64,000 bases of DNA from Providencia burhodogranariea DSM 19968 (GCF_000314855.2 NZ_KB233222.1:72387-136386); one strand, 5' to 3'. Positions 19,086-28,585 are shown, counted from the stretch's first letter. The notes: generated by a model not told the origin, from the letters alone. Program-made: numbers and translations.

Positions 19086-19119
19086 AAAAAACCGGCTTTT
19101 AAAATAGAAGCCGGTTTTT
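19086..19119. terminator. Bidirectional terminator after yjiA
   Basis: AAAAACCGGCTT and AAGCCGGTTTTT form a strong 12-base stem with A/T tracts on both sides. It lies between yjiA and the converging cyuA-like gene and serves both. Confidence 0.85.
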
Positions 19120-19143
19120 GAATGGGGGGATAAGTGAATAGGA

Positions 19144-20463
19144 TTAGCGCGCTTTAGCGGCCATGATCTCAATAATTTGCATGTCAGTATGACGCATTGA
19201 ACCCGCCGCTAAAGCACATAAATTGGCAATTGATTGGTCAACATCATCGGAAACAATGCCATCTGAACCTCTTACACAGCTATTATCGAGAGCCATTAGC
19301 ACCGCTTTGTAGGCTGCGCTTGCGCTAGTCGACACTTTCATTGCACAGCTATTGGATGCTCCATCACAAATCATGCCACTCACATCACCAATCATGCTAC
19401 TGATTGCCATTGCAACAACTTCATAGCGTGGTTCAAGTAACCATGCAATTCCAGCGGCAGCACCCATTGCTGCGGTAGTTGCCGCACACAATGCTGATAA
19501 AGCAGGCAATTGGTTATGGATATAAATCGCCATCAAGTGGGACAACATTAACGCACGAGCTAATTGCTCTTCGGTTGATTGTAAATAGTCCGCGGTCACA
19601 ACAACGGGCATTGTCGCAGCAATTCCTTGATTGCCAGAACCTGAATTACTCATTGCAGGGAGTACTGCACCTCCCATACGTGCATCAGATGCTGCTGAGG
19701 TACGGATCATAATTTCAGATAGAAGGTCTTTTGACAGTAAACCGCGATCACGCTGAGTTTGTAATGTTTTGCCGATATGTAGGCCGTAGACATTACGTAA
19801 TCCTTCTTGGGATAACGCATCATTTAAATGTGCAGCTTCTAATATAAAACGGATATCGTTAAGGGGAGCTTGTGTCGCAAATTGGTAGACAGCTTTTGCG
19901 GTGACTGTGGGCAAAGCGACATCAGCGGCACAATCAGTTGTAAATTCATCTTGTTGTGCTTTTTGAGTGACATCAAAAATAACTTTACCGTTGCTGATTA
20001 TTTTTACCACGTGCGTGTGTGAACCTGCGATCATCACAGTGGCAGAACCTTGTTCAGTAAAAACAGTGGCTTCAGAATAGATAACATCGTCGCAAGGGTG
20101 CTTAATATCGACCGTCACTGAGCCTTGAGCCAACATTTTTTTACTTTGTTCTATCTCGGAGGAGGTCACCGATTTAAGGACTTCAAGTCCCGCTTCTGCA
20201 TCACCACCCACAGCACCCAGAGCTGCGGCAATAGGGAGACCGACCATTCCGGTTCCTGGAATAGTTACGCCCATCCCATTTTTCATTAGGTTAGGCGAAA
20301 CATATGCAACAACACGAATGACTTCACCATGAAGACATGCCGCTGCTTTTGCTGCCGCTAATGCTAATGAAATCGGTTCTGTACATCCTAGCGCAGGCTT
20401 TACTTCTTGTTTTACTGCGCTGATAAAGTATTGCCATAGAAGAGGCTGAGCTGGTGTTTGCAT
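19144..20463 (-). CDS. UPF0597 / L-cysteine desulfidase family protein (CyuA/YhaM-like)
   Basis: A 439-residue member of the UPF0597 family, which contains E. coli CyuA (YhaM). CyuA is an oxygen-sensitive iron-sulfur enzyme that breaks L-cysteine down to pyruvate, ammonia and sulfide. Family blocks seen are [17 protein letters not shown] near the N-terminus, [15 protein letters not shown] in the middle, and the cysteine-bearing [15 protein letters not shown] near the C-terminus. Cluster-ligand cysteines are conserved. ATG 20463 ([10 protein letters not shown]) has AGGGAA seven bases upstream. The longer frame from 20532 adds 23 non-family residues. No cyuP-like transporter is adjacent, so cysteine as substrate is inferred from the family. 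Confidence 0.8.
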   Translation of the reverse strand: MQTPAQPLLWQYFISAVKQEVKPALGCTEPISLALAAAKAAACLHGEVIRVVAYVSPNLMKNGMGVTIPGTGMVGLPIAAALGAVGGDAEAGLEVLKSVTSSEIEQSKKMLAQGSVTVDIKHPCDDVIYSEATVFTEQGSATVMIAGSHTHVVKIISNGKVIFDVTQKAQQDEFTTDCAADVALPTVTAKAVYQFATQAPLNDIRFILEAAHLNDALSQEGLRNVYGLHIGKTLQTQRDRGLLSKDLLSEIMIRTSAASDARMGGAVLPAMSNSGSGNQGIAATMPVVVTADYLQSTEEQLARALMLSHLMAIYIHNQLPALSALCAATTAAMGAAAGIAWLLEPRYEVVAMAISSMIGDVSGMICDGASNSCAMKVSTSASAAYKAVLMALDNSCVRGSDGIVSDDVDQSIANLCALAAGSMRHTDMQIIEIMAAKAR

Positions 20464-20628
20464 AATGAAATTCCCTAAAAAACCGCGATTTAATATGGAT
20501 ATTTTAATGAAAAATGAGGAGAAAGTTTTCATTATGTTAGAGGCGATAAAACAGAATTGTAGAAATATTTTCTTAAATTTGTTTGTAATGGAGAAAATAA
20601 TGCCAATATTGAGCTATATCACAAAAAA

Positions 20629-20652
20629 TCCTGCCTAAAACATTAGGCAGGA
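20629..20652 (-). terminator. Terminator of the MATE exporter gene
   Basis: TCCTGCCT and AGGCAGGA form an eight-base perfect stem with an eight-base loop. On the bottom strand a run of six T follows, 18 bases past the stop of the MATE gene: a standard intrinsic terminator. Confidence 0.85.
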
Positions 20653-20669
20653 CAAGGCTGGTTTTTGAA

Positions 20670-22016
20670 CTAACTTTCGAGGTCGAGTCTTTTGTTTTGC
20701 CATTTGCGAGAACGCCAACGCCATGCATTGGTTAAACCGCGTAGCCATTCATCAGCAAAAAAGCCAATCCAGATACCGAACAAGCCCATTTCCATTTTGA
20801 TACCGAGGAAATAACCCAATGGAATAGCGACACCCCACATAAAAATAATCGCTGTACAGAGTGGGAAACGGGCATCACCAGATGCCCTCAGAGCGTTAAC
20901 CATGACGATATTCAGTGTACGACCCGGTTCTAAAAAGACAGACAGTAAGAACAGAGGGAGAAGTAGCTTAATAATGCCTTGATCTTCAGTAATATTTTCA
21001 AGGATTGGATCACGAAGTAGCCAGAAGAAAAAGACCACGCCAATGGTGACATAAAATCCCATTTTTAGGCTTTTAATCCCACGTCGGTAAGCATCTTCAA
21101 AACGTTTAGCTCCCACAAGATGGCCAACCATAATTTCATTACCTATACTGATCGAAATACCAAACAACATAATGAACAGTGATAGTTGGAAATAAAGTGT
21201 TTGAGCTGCAAGAGAAGTTTCGCCCATTAAACCGATAAAGGCAGAAGCGGTCATAAAATGCAGGATCCACACTAAGTTTTCACCTGCTGAAGGTAACCCG
21301 ATATGCAGGATTTTTCCCAACATATCACGTGACCAACGAACTAAGAGTAGCGGAGAAAATTTAATTCTTAGTCCATAAAATAATAGTCCACAGAGTAAGA
21401 ACACGGCAACTACACGCCCTACGACCGTGGACCATGCAACTCCTTCGAGTCCATATTGCGGTAATCCAAAGAAGCCATACAAAACAATCATGTTGCCAAA
21501 TACTGTGATTATGTTGGCAATCAGTGTGACCCACATCGCCGGTTGAGCTTTGCCATACACGCGTAAGCAAGCGGCAAGAATTATTGAGATAGCTTCAGGG
21601 ATTAAACAAATTCCCAGAATATGTAAGTAAGCATAACCATCATCCATTAATTGAGATGGTGTATTCATTATACTTAGTATTTTATAACCGAAAAACAGTG
21701 TGATTAATGCACTTGCAAAACCCAGTAAAAAGTTAAAAGCGATAGAAATATGAATAGCTTGATTCGCTTTGTCTCGGCGACCAGCACCTAAGTATTGAGC
21801 GATAACAACACTACAGCCCACACTAATAAAACTAAATATAGTGATAAAAAGATCGAATACCTGATTCCCCACCCCCATAGCAGCAAGGTAGGCGGTCGAA
21901 ACATGACTAACCATATAGGTATTGATAAGTAATGTGGCCAAATGAAGAAAAATATCAATAAATATCGGCCAACTGAGAGAGAAAAGCGATCTCTCAGTGA
22001 CATTGGATTGGGGCAT
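20670..22016 (-). CDS. MATE-family multidrug efflux protein
   Basis: A 448-residue inner-membrane protein with twelve predicted helices in two MatE repeats (blocks beginning SLSWPIFIDIFLHLATLLIN and KILHIGLPSAGENLVWILHF). These proteins expel cationic drugs or metabolites in exchange for Na+ or H+. The sequence is nearer to the YeeO/DinF-like side of the family than to NorM, but I do not assign a symbol. It is transcribed alone, ends at a good terminator, and is divergent from the diaminopimelate dehydrogenase gene across about 560 bases. Confidence 0.85.
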   Translation of the reverse strand: MPQSNVTERSLFSLSWPIFIDIFLHLATLLINTYMVSHVSTAYLAAMGVGNQVFDLFITIFSFISVGCSVVIAQYLGAGRRDKANQAIHISIAFNFLLGFASALITLFFGYKILSIMNTPSQLMDDGYAYLHILGICLIPEAISIILAACLRVYGKAQPAMWVTLIANIITVFGNMIVLYGFFGLPQYGLEGVAWSTVVGRVVAVFLLCGLLFYGLRIKFSPLLLVRWSRDMLGKILHIGLPSAGENLVWILHFMTASAFIGLMGETSLAAQTLYFQLSLFIMLFGISISIGNEIMVGHLVGAKRFEDAYRRGIKSLKMGFYVTIGVVFFFWLLRDPILENITEDQGIIKLLLPLFLLSVFLEPGRTLNIVMVNALRASGDARFPLCTAIIFMWGVAIPLGYFLGIKMEMGLFGIWIGFFADEWLRGLTNAWRWRSRKWQNKRLDLES

Positions 22017-22573
22017 TGAGAACCTTCAATATAAAGTCATTAATGATATACCGCCATATTGAAAATAGGATGGCGAATGTTGTTTATCTCTTCAGGGACT
22101 CATCAATTTAAATGATGTGTCCGTCATACCTTAAGGTACCGCAGTACGGCACAGGCTATTTCTCAAATCATAGAGTCACTAATGCTCCCGTGTTTGTTTA
22201 TAAAAATTGCTTCACAGGGCGAAGACATAAATCTTGAATGATTTTTAATATCTGTTGATCGGGATTTGTCGTAGAAATAGTTTTATTCGGCTCTTATGCC
22301 GAAACTCATATAATTCGAGTCATTTCGGTTATAAAGGAAAAACGGCGAGATTCTACCTCTATTCATTCAGGGATAATAGAGTTTAAATGTGCTTATTTAC
22401 AACGAAGTTAATCTTTTGTTTACTTTTAATGATTCTGTTAGTTTATTAGTGTTTTATATTAAGATTTTATGCAAAAAATAATTCTCGTTGCGTGTGACTA
22501 AACCTCATACCACTTGAAGAATGACGAGATAGATCTTAAAAAAGTGACTACATCACACCAGTAAGGAGAAAAA
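22017..22573. other. Divergent intergenic region with hairpins
   Basis: This 557-base region separates the MATE exporter and ddh promoters. It contains a perfect six-base stem TTCGGC/GCCGAA (about 22287-22304), immediately followed by an imperfect ACTCATATAATTCGAGT dyad. At about 22507-22533 a fragment on the bottom strand resembles the arm of the palindromic repeat family (CTTCAAGTGGTATG). I looked for a lysine-riboswitch pattern and did not find one. No small gene is supported. Confidence 0.4.
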
Positions 22574-23470
22574 ATGACAAAAATTAAAGCCGCAATAGTA
22601 GGCTACGGAAATATTGGCCGTTATGCGCTTGAAGCGGTATTGGCAGCAGATGATTTTGAATTCGTAGGCGTTGTGCGTCGTAATGTGCAAGATATTCCTG
22701 CGGAATTAGCAGGGTACAAAGTTGTTGATGATATTGAAAAATTAGGCCAAGTCGATGTCGCATTGTTGTGTTCGCCAACACGCGCGATTGGTGAATTGGC
22801 AGAGAAAATTTTAAGTCTTGGGATTAACACAGTAGACAGCTTTGATGTGCACTCGGACATTGTCGCACTAAAAAATAGTTTAGATAAAGTGGCAAAAGAA
22901 CGTGATGCAGTTGCTATTGTTTCTGCTGGTTGGGATCCTGGTTCTGATTCTATTATGCGTGCGTTGATGTTAGCGATGGCACCAAAAGGTGTCACATTCA
23001 CTAACTTTGGTCCGGGAATGAGTATGGGGCACAGTGTGGCTGCCAAAGCTATTGCGGGCGTTAAAGATGCATTGTCAGTTACTATCCCACTTGGTACTGG
23101 TGTTCATCGCCGCATGGTCTATATCGAGCTAGAGGCGGGGGCAAAATTTGATGAAGTCGTTCAAGCAATTAAAGCAGATAGCTATTTCTCTTCTGATGAA
23201 ACGCATATCCGCCAAGTTGACAGCGTTGATGCATTAAAAGATGTTGGCCATGGTGTACATATGACACATAAAGGGGTTTCTGGTGCGACACACAATCAAT
23301 TATTTGAATATTCAATGCGCATTAATAATCCTGCATTAACGTCACAATTTATGGTTTCTGCCGCGAGAGCGACGATGAAGCAAGCTTCAGGTGCTTATAC
23401 CGTGATTGAAATCCCACCGGTTAATTTCTTACAAGGTGATCTCGATAGTTTGATCGCTAAGTTAGTTTAA
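22574..23470 (+). CDS. ddh: Meso-diaminopimelate D-dehydrogenase, type II
   Basis: A 298-residue NADP-dependent dehydrogenase that interconverts meso-2,6-diaminopimelate and L-2-amino-6-oxopimelate (tetrahydrodipicolinate). It offers a one-step route to the cell-wall and lysine precursor. The Rossmann motif GYGNIGRYALEA lies at residues 10-21. The blocks DSFDVHSDIV, VSAGWDPGSDSIMRA, NFGPGMSMGHSVA and HGVHMTHKGVSGATHNQL closely follow the type II enzyme of Symbiobacterium thermophilum (about 299 residues) rather than the Corynebacterium type I enzyme. GGAG lies six to seven bases before the ATG. It is monocistronic. The normal succinylase pathway is expected elsewhere in the chromosome, so this may be a salvage or catabolic enzyme. 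Confidence 0.9.
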   Translation: MTKIKAAIVGYGNIGRYALEAVLAADDFEFVGVVRRNVQDIPAELAGYKVVDDIEKLGQVDVALLCSPTRAIGELAEKILSLGINTVDSFDVHSDIVALKNSLDKVAKERDAVAIVSAGWDPGSDSIMRALMLAMAPKGVTFTNFGPGMSMGHSVAAKAIAGVKDALSVTIPLGTGVHRRMVYIELEAGAKFDEVVQAIKADSYFSSDETHIRQVDSVDALKDVGHGVHMTHKGVSGATHNQLFEYSMRINNPALTSQFMVSAARATMKQASGAYTVIEIPPVNFLQGDLDSLIAKLV

Positions 23471-23502
23471 TCTCGGCAGTTGTAGTAAGCAAAAAAGTAA
23501 AA

Positions 23503-23522
23503 GCGCCTACCGAAGTAGGCGC
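23503..23522 (-). terminator. Terminator between ddh and the TIM-barrel gene
   Basis: GCGCCTAC and GTAGGCGC form an eight-base perfect stem closed by a CGAA/TTCG tetraloop. On the bottom strand it is followed by TTTTACTTTTTT, so it mainly terminates the leftward operon. It can also slow transcription from ddh. Confidence 0.8.
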
Positions 23523-23551
23523 CCCTAGTGTTGGCAAAGCCATAAAAAGTA

Positions 23552-24379
23552 TTAACGCGTAATAGATTTAAATTTTTCTGTTGTTTCTGTTAATGCAACC
23601 TCAGTGGGTAGACGTTCCATCGAACTTGCACCATAGAAGCCATGGCAATCTGGACAGTTTGCTAAAATATATTCAGCATCTTCTGGCGTGGCGATTGGTC
23701 CGCCATGGCACAGTACAATCACATCATCACGCACTGATTTTGCTGCTTTTGCCCAATCATTGATTAATGGGACGCAGTCTTTCAGTGTTAATGCTGTTTC
23801 AGCACCAATATTGCCGCCAGTGGTTAAACCCATGTGTGGAACAATAATATCCGCGCCCGCTTCAGTCATTGCAATCGCATCTTCGCGGCTGAATACATAA
23901 GGTGTGGTTAGCAAGTCTTTCTCATGAGCGAGTCGGATCATATCGACTTCTAAGCCATAGCCCATTCCTGTTTCTTCAAGGTTGGCTCTAAAGTTACCAT
24001 CAATTAAGCCAACGGTTGGGAAGTTTTGGACACCTGCAAAGCCAGTTGCTTTTATTTCATCAAGAAAACGGTCGAACTGGCAGAAGGGATCCGTACCGTT
24101 AACGCCAGCAAGTACAGGGGTATGTTTAACGACTGGCAATACTTCTTTTGCCATATCCATCACGATTTCATTAGCATTACCGTAAGCTAATAAGCCTGCG
24201 AGTGAGCCGCGCCCGGCCATACGATATCGACCCGAATTATAAATGACAATTAAGTCGATGCCGCCAGCTTCTTCACATTTGGCAGATAGGCCTGTGCCCG
24301 CACCACCGCCGATAATTGGCTCGCCCCGAGCAATCATAGCTCTGAAGTTACTCAGTAAGCTTTCGCGATTATGTTTCAT
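23552..24379 (-). CDS. TIM-barrel phosphoenolpyruvate hydrolase-family protein (Tm-1 C-terminal half homologue)
   Basis: A 275-residue TIM-barrel protein of the PEP-hydrolase-like family, as judged from [18 protein letters not shown], a loop [24 protein letters not shown], and the C-terminal phosphate-type loop [16 protein letters not shown]. It lacks a membrane segment or signal. Its partner gene begins ten bases upstream and encodes a UPF0261 protein. In tomato Tm-1 these two domains are joined in one protein that inhibits tobamovirus replication. The bacterial reaction is not established; hydrolysis or isomerisation of a phosphorylated enol compound is possible. The leftward operon ends at the 23503 terminator. 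Confidence 0.8.
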   Translation of the reverse strand: MKHNRESLLSNFRAMIARGEPIIGGGAGTGLSAKCEEAGGIDLIVIYNSGRYRMAGRGSLAGLLAYGNANEIVMDMAKEVLPVVKHTPVLAGVNGTDPFCQFDRFLDEIKATGFAGVQNFPTVGLIDGNFRANLEETGMGYGLEVDMIRLAHEKDLLTTPYVFSREDAIAMTEAGADIIVPHMGLTTGGNIGAETALTLKDCVPLINDWAKAAKSVRDDVIVLCHGGPIATPEDAEYILANCPDCHGFYGASSMERLPTEVALTETTEKFKSITR

Positions 24380-24389
24380 TGATGAACCC

Positions 24390-25613
24390 CTATTTACTAT
24401 TCAAAATGTCCTGGTGTAATTGTATGACTTGTTCGCAAAACTCCGTTGAGTTGATGTGATACGGACTCAAAATAAGTTTGCGTTTTTCTGTTGTTATAAG
24501 ATTTTTAGTTAATGCATCAATAAATGCTTGGTCTGCTTGAGGGTTCCAAAATGGGGCACCCTCAATATCTAGTGCAGAGAAACCAGCCGTTGGTATAATA
24601 AAACGCACTTCGCCTTCGCAGTGGTTAAGCTTGTCTGCTATCCAGCGACCCATTTGTTGATTTTCTTCTTGTGTTGTCCGCATCAATGTCACTTGAGCAT
24701 TATGGTGATAAAATAGTCGATCACGGTAACGCTCAGGCACACTTGATGGGCGGCCAAAATTGATCATATCCAGTGCGCCACAAGAGAGCACACAAGGTGT
24801 TTCTGTTCGTGCTATCGCGCCAAAGCGATCGACATCACAAGCGAGAACACCATCAAAGAGATAATCACACACTTCAGTCGTGGTGATGTCTAATACTGAA
24901 TGTAATAAACGACTATCAATCAGTTTTTCCATTGCTTTGCCGCCACTGCCTGTAGCGTGAAAAACTAAGCAATCATATTGCTGATCCAGTTGTTCAGTAA
25001 GTTGTTGGACACAAGGTGTCGTAACACCAAACATTGTCAGCGCAATGGCCGGTTTTAATGTCGTTTCAACATCTTCTTCACGATGAAAATAGACAGAACC
25101 TGCAATTTGGTTTGCTGCGTTTTTAAGGATTTTTCGCGAAATAATGTTAAGCCCAGACACATCAGTGACTGAGTACATCATGGAAATATCGCTAGCGCCG
25201 ATATAACCCGACACATCACCTGAAGCCATGGTCGAGACCATTAACTTTGGAATACCGACAGGAAGAACCTGCATTGCAGGGGTGATTAATGCCGTACCAC
25301 CTGAGCCACCTAATCCTAAAATAGCAGCAACATCAGTTTGTGCCGCGAGGTAGAGACTAAATGCTTCCGCCATCGCTTCAATCGCTTTACCTCTATCGCC
25401 ACAGAAGACCGCATCTGCACCTGAAGGGTGATAATCGGCGACAGTTTGCGCGCTAATATCTGCATTCTTATTTAATTGTGTTGGGCGCGTCGTTAGATCA
25501 ACGGTGCGTACAGATAAACCTGTGTCTTTGATTAAGTCGCTGACATAAAACAGTTCGGCACTTTTAGTATCTAAAGTGGTTGCTATGTAGATATATCCCT
25601 GATGTTGCTTCAT
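24390..25613 (-). CDS. UPF0261 / Tm-1-like ATP-binding protein
   Basis: A 407-residue UPF0261 protein. The family start [20 protein letters not shown], the glycine-rich nucleotide loop [18 protein letters not shown] and the block [16 protein letters not shown] are all present, as is the C-terminal [12 protein letters not shown] region. The structure known from tomato Tm-1 shows an ATP-binding two-domain fold. It is the first gene of a two-gene operon with the PEP-hydrolase-like protein. A divergent TetR regulator and two matching operators lie directly upstream. The physiological substrate is unknown; the tight pairing suggests the two proteins act in one reaction sequence or complex. Confidence 0.82.
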   Translation of the reverse strand: MKQHQGYIYIATTLDTKSAELFYVSDLIKDTGLSVRTVDLTTRPTQLNKNADISAQTVADYHPSGADAVFCGDRGKAIEAMAEAFSLYLAAQTDVAAILGLGGSGGTALITPAMQVLPVGIPKLMVSTMASGDVSGYIGASDISMMYSVTDVSGLNIISRKILKNAANQIAGSVYFHREEDVETTLKPAIALTMFGVTTPCVQQLTEQLDQQYDCLVFHATGSGGKAMEKLIDSRLLHSVLDITTTEVCDYLFDGVLACDVDRFGAIARTETPCVLSCGALDMINFGRPSSVPERYRDRLFYHHNAQVTLMRTTQEENQQMGRWIADKLNHCEGEVRFIIPTAGFSALDIEGAPFWNPQADQAFIDALTKNLITTEKRKLILSPYHINSTEFCEQVIQLHQDILNSK

Positions 25614-25657
25614 CGGAAAATCCTTACAGGTTAGGTGGATGTTTATTTTTCCATCTT

Positions 25658-25677
25658 AATGAGACTATAGTATCATT
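25658..25677. promoter_or_regulatory. TetR-type operator 1
   Basis: AATGAGACTATAGTATCATT is a near-perfect 20-base palindrome about 45 bases upstream of the UPF0261 start. A second copy lies 34 bases further on, between the operon and the divergent TetR gene. The regulator encoded next door is the likely ligand. Confidence 0.7.
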
Positions 25678-25691
25678 TGATTTAAATGTAA

Positions 25692-25711
25692 AATGAGATT
25701 GTAGTCTCATT
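25692..25711. promoter_or_regulatory. TetR-type operator 2
   Basis: AATGAGATTGTAGTCTCATT repeats the operator 1 pattern (shared half-site AATGAGA). The centres are 34 bases apart, about three helical turns, which would allow cooperative binding by two repressor dimers on one face. Confidence 0.7.
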
Positions 25712-25960
25712 TATGGTTTATTTAACACTTTATATAGGTTATTGATTTATCTTTTTGAAAAATAAAATTTTTTATCATTTTATGTGTTTTTTATTTTAAA
25801 TAAAATGTTACTTTTTCCCGATGCGAACGAAGTAAAATTAAAATAACCTAAAGAACGATAGCCGCACAAATTGCAAAGTACCATGATGAAATGCAAAATA
25901 ATGGCATTCTAAGTGGTACTGAAATTAGAGTAATAAAACGCGAGTAAGATGGGAGATACA

Positions 25961-26593
25961 ATGCAATCAATGCATTCAAACCAAGAGTATAAGGGAACAA
26001 GGAAGCGAACCTATAACCTACTGGTTAACACCGCATTAGAACTATTTGAGAAAGGCGCCATGCCTTCGGTTTCTGAGCTTGCTATTGAAGCAGGTGTATC
26101 AAGAGCAACGGCATATCGATACTTTCCAACACAGAGTGACCTGATTGCTTCAATAGTCAATGCCAGTCTTGGGCCTATTTTAACATGGCGCCCGAGTAGT
26201 GAAAAAACGGAAGAGCGCATTGATGAACTCTTAGCATTTGCCTTACCGCGCATGTTTGAACATGAAGGCGCACTGAGAGCTGCATTACAAATATCATTAC
26301 AACAATGGGCTCAAGGGCGGTCGCTAACACAAGATCCGAAAGAAAAACGACTAGAAAGGGGAAATCGTAAAGATATTTTGGCGATGGTTACGGAGCCGAT
26401 GAAAGACGAATACCCACAAGATGTCATTGATAAAGTGATCAAAGCATTTTCAGTGATTTATGGTTCTGAAATATTTTTAGTGCTAAAAGATATTTGGAAG
26501 CAAGAAGACGCTGAAGTGATTGAGATAGCACAGTGGATGGCTAAAGCGGTAATTAATCAAGCCGTTGCAGATAAAAAAGCCCAAGAATCTTAA
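25961..26593 (+). CDS. TetR-family regulator of the UPF0261/TIM-barrel operon
   Basis: A 210-residue TetR-type repressor. The N-terminal helix-turn-helix is at about residues 14-60, with NTALELFEKGAMPSVSELAI and AGVSRATAYRYFPTQSDLI, followed by an all-helical ligand domain with no recognised ligand motif. The ATG at 25961 is chosen because GGGAG lies six bases upstream; a start at 25949 would put that site inside the gene. It is divergent from the UPF0261 operon, and the two 20-base palindromes between them are the obvious targets. The inducer is probably a substrate of the operon, which is inference. A MITE begins six bases after its stop codon. Confidence 0.8.
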   Translation: MQSMHSNQEYKGTRKRTYNLLVNTALELFEKGAMPSVSELAIEAGVSRATAYRYFPTQSDLIASIVNASLGPILTWRPSSEKTEERIDELLAFALPRMFEHEGALRAALQISLQQWAQGRSLTQDPKEKRLERGNRKDILAMVTEPMKDEYPQDVIDKVIKAFSVIYGSEIFLVLKDIWKQEDAEVIEIAQWMAKAVINQAVADKKAQES

Positions 26594-26598
26594 TATTA

Positions 26599-26874
26599 GG
26601 GGCTGTTTATCTTTGAAGGTCAATTTTTATTCGAATTACACGTCTTTAGTTAAGACAAAAAGAAGCAAGGCGAGTGGCTCGCCGCTTAGTGACCTAGGCA
26701 AGAGTCGCTCAACACAGCAAAAATCCCGTTTAATCGAACCCGAAGGGCGTTTTTCATTTACGGTTTAGGTTTTTGGTGATGTTTTTTTAGGCACTTGAGT
26801 GCGTGATATGATTATATTGCTGTTATTTAAACCGGTTAGTGCGGTAAAAATCAGCAGTAAAGATAAACAGCCCC
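26599..26874. mobile_element. MITE copy 1 (276 bp)
   Basis: The element has perfect 16-base terminal inverted repeats, GGGGCTGTTTATCTTT at 26599-26614 and its complement at 26859-26874. It has no coding capacity and is flanked by TTA and TAA, compatible with a TA or TTA target preference. A related copy lies at 53228-53485, with long shared stretches such as TTTAATCGAACCCGAAGGGC and GTGATATGATTATATTGCTG. It is a non-autonomous element moved by some unseen transposase. The short ORF inside it is not a gene. Confidence 0.85.
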
Positions 26875-26930
26875 TAATTATTAGAAGGGCAATAGGCCAT
26901 AGATGATGGCTGATGACCTATCGTTTTCGA

Positions 26931-27341
26931 TTATAACTCTTTCATAAAATAATACTTTTCATGGTTAATTGGGTAGTCAATTAGCGTTGAGGTAAGTTGA
27001 TAGCCTTGTTTTTCATAAAATGGTTTAGCTTGAAAGCTAAAAGTATCAACCTCAGCATATTTAGCCCCCACCTCTCTGGCTTTGTTTTCCATTGCTTGTA
27101 TTAACTTTGTCCCCACGCCTTGTGTTCGCAGTGACTCATCAAGCCAAAGGTAATTAATCCTCAGCCAATTTCCAAGCGTCGATCCCGTAATTCCGCCCAG
27201 TGTTTTGCCATCTTGTTCATAGAAAACGGCAATCGGTGTCAGAATACTGTGATCAATAAATTGTGAATTGTAGGATATCAATGACTGAAAAATATGGTCG
27301 ATTTCGTCTTTTGATGGCGTTGTTGTGACTCGTATCGTCAT
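26931..27341 (-). CDS. GNAT-family N-acetyltransferase
   Basis: A 136-residue single-domain GNAT acetyltransferase. The acetyl-CoA pyrophosphate loop is RTQGVGTKLI (about residues 71-80), preceded by the beta-4 strand INYLWLDESL and followed by the C-terminal core AKYAEVDTFSFQAKPFYEKQGY. The sequence is of the type often annotated simply as 'GNAT family'; the acceptor (an amine, antibiotic or protein) cannot be told. It lies just beyond the MITE, alone, with its promoter in the region shared with the divergent AbrB gene. Confidence 0.82.
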   Translation of the reverse strand: MTIRVTTTPSKDEIDHIFQSLISYNSQFIDHSILTPIAVFYEQDGKTLGGITGSTLGNWLRINYLWLDESLRTQGVGTKLIQAMENKAREVGAKYAEVDTFSFQAKPFYEKQGYQLTSTLIDYPINHEKYYFMKEL

Positions 27342-27494
27342 GATTTTTTTCCTACTGAAAAATATTTACGTTATTAAATATCGAGTAATAATTACTAACG
27401 TAATTATTTAATGAAATCAACAGATTTAGCGGATAGTATAAAGATCACATGTCAATCGACGCTTGAAGTACTCCCACTGTGGTAGGTTTTTACA

Positions 27495-28532
27495 ATGATA
27501 CGATTATTGAAGATGGGCTTAGGCATTGCTATTTGCGCCCTTATTGGTGGAACGCTCACCTACCTCGGCGTTCCTCTTGCCCTGATGTTTGGTCCTATCT
27601 TCGCTGTTATCATTTTTCACCGCTTCAATATCCAGTTAGCTATTCCCAAATATACTCTGACTTTTGTTCAAATCTCGTTAGGTACTTTAGTGGGATTGAT
27701 GTTTAATCAAGTGTCATTAGGTCAGGCAGACAATCTTTTTCTATTATTGTTGATGCTGGTGGTGTGTTTAGCAGTACAGTTTTCATTTAGCTACTTTTGG
27801 TTTCATCATAAAGTCGGCTGGACGAAACAAGAAGCGATGCTTGGCTCAGTTCCCGGTGCAATGGCTGCAATACTCGCGTTAGTCGATCACACGCATGCAC
27901 CACCGCAAAAAATTGTTATTTCGCATACGATTCGCTTAATTATTCTGATCTTTCTTGCCGGTATTGTGGTGGGTAGTGACGGCGATCCGCAGCCACTGAT
28001 TGAATTTCCATCTTTATCGCTTGAAGCGACCTTTTGGCTAATTGTGATTGTGTTAATTGGTTTAGGAGCAGGATTAGCATTACAGCGCGTACGTATTCCA
28101 GCGCCTTTCATGTTGACGTCTTTGGCCGCAGCGACGGTGATCCAAAGTTGGATAGATGTTCAAATACACTTTCCAATCATGATCACTGAGCTGAGTATGG
28201 TATTGATCGGCATGAATATTGGGAATCATTTTATCGTGTTCCCGCTGTCTTCACTGATCAAGAATATCTATTCATCTGCTCAAGTTGTTATCGTCAATAT
28301 CATTCTGACATTCCTAATTACCGTGTTTGCCTCGTGGCTCACGGGTTATCCGATTTCATTGTTATTACTGGCTTGGGTGCCAGGAAGCATGGAAGCAATG
28401 ACATTCGCCGCAATCGCGATGAATCTAGATGCAGGGTTTGTGATGTCAAATCACATTATCAGAATGGTGATTATTCAAAGTATTCCATCAATAGCGCTAT
28501 TTGTGCAAGAAAGGCGAGCTAAGAGAAAGTGA
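27495..28532 (+). CDS. AbrB-family membrane protein
   Basis: A 345-residue inner-membrane protein with two homologous halves, each about five helices, the pattern of the AbrB family (PF05145). E. coli AbrB, its nearest named relative, was described as a putative regulator of aidB and elsewhere as a putative ammonia monooxygenase. Neither role is firm; the fold suggests a transporter. Diagnostic blocks are LGVPLALMFGPIFAVI, GWTKQEAMLGSVPGAMAAIL and the second-repeat WVPGSMEAMTFAAIAMNLD. The LGSVPGAM and WVPGSMEAM motifs occupy equivalent positions in the two halves. It ends at a strong hairpin shared with yacC. Confidence 0.8.
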   Translation: MIRLLKMGLGIAICALIGGTLTYLGVPLALMFGPIFAVIIFHRFNIQLAIPKYTLTFVQISLGTLVGLMFNQVSLGQADNLFLLLLMLVVCLAVQFSFSYFWFHHKVGWTKQEAMLGSVPGAMAAILALVDHTHAPPQKIVISHTIRLIILIFLAGIVVGSDGDPQPLIEFPSLSLEATFWLIVIVLIGLGAGLALQRVRIPAPFMLTSLAAATVIQSWIDVQIHFPIMITELSMVLIGMNIGNHFIVFPLSSLIKNIYSSAQVVIVNIILTFLITVFASWLTGYPISLLLLAWVPGSMEAMTFAAIAMNLDAGFVMSNHIIRMVIIQSIPSIALFVQERRAKRK

Positions 28533-28565
28533 CAAATTCAGAAATAGGACAATGACCGATTACTG

Positions 28566-28585
28566 ACTCCCCTGATGAGGGGAGT
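28566..28585. terminator. Bidirectional hairpin between the AbrB gene and yacC
   Basis: ACTCCCC and GGGGAGT form a seven-base perfect stem with a six-base loop between two converging genes. The T tract is weak on the top strand. Confidence 0.65.

Noticed and set aside
22017-22573. Possible lysine riboswitch upstream of the diaminopimelate dehydrogenase
   Set aside because: Hairpins exist, but I did not find the conserved core elements of the lysine riboswitch; a covariance search would be needed.
26565-26768. 67-residue ORF overlapping MITE copy 1
   Set aside because: It begins inside the TetR gene and runs into the MITE; the frame is not kept in MITE copy 2.
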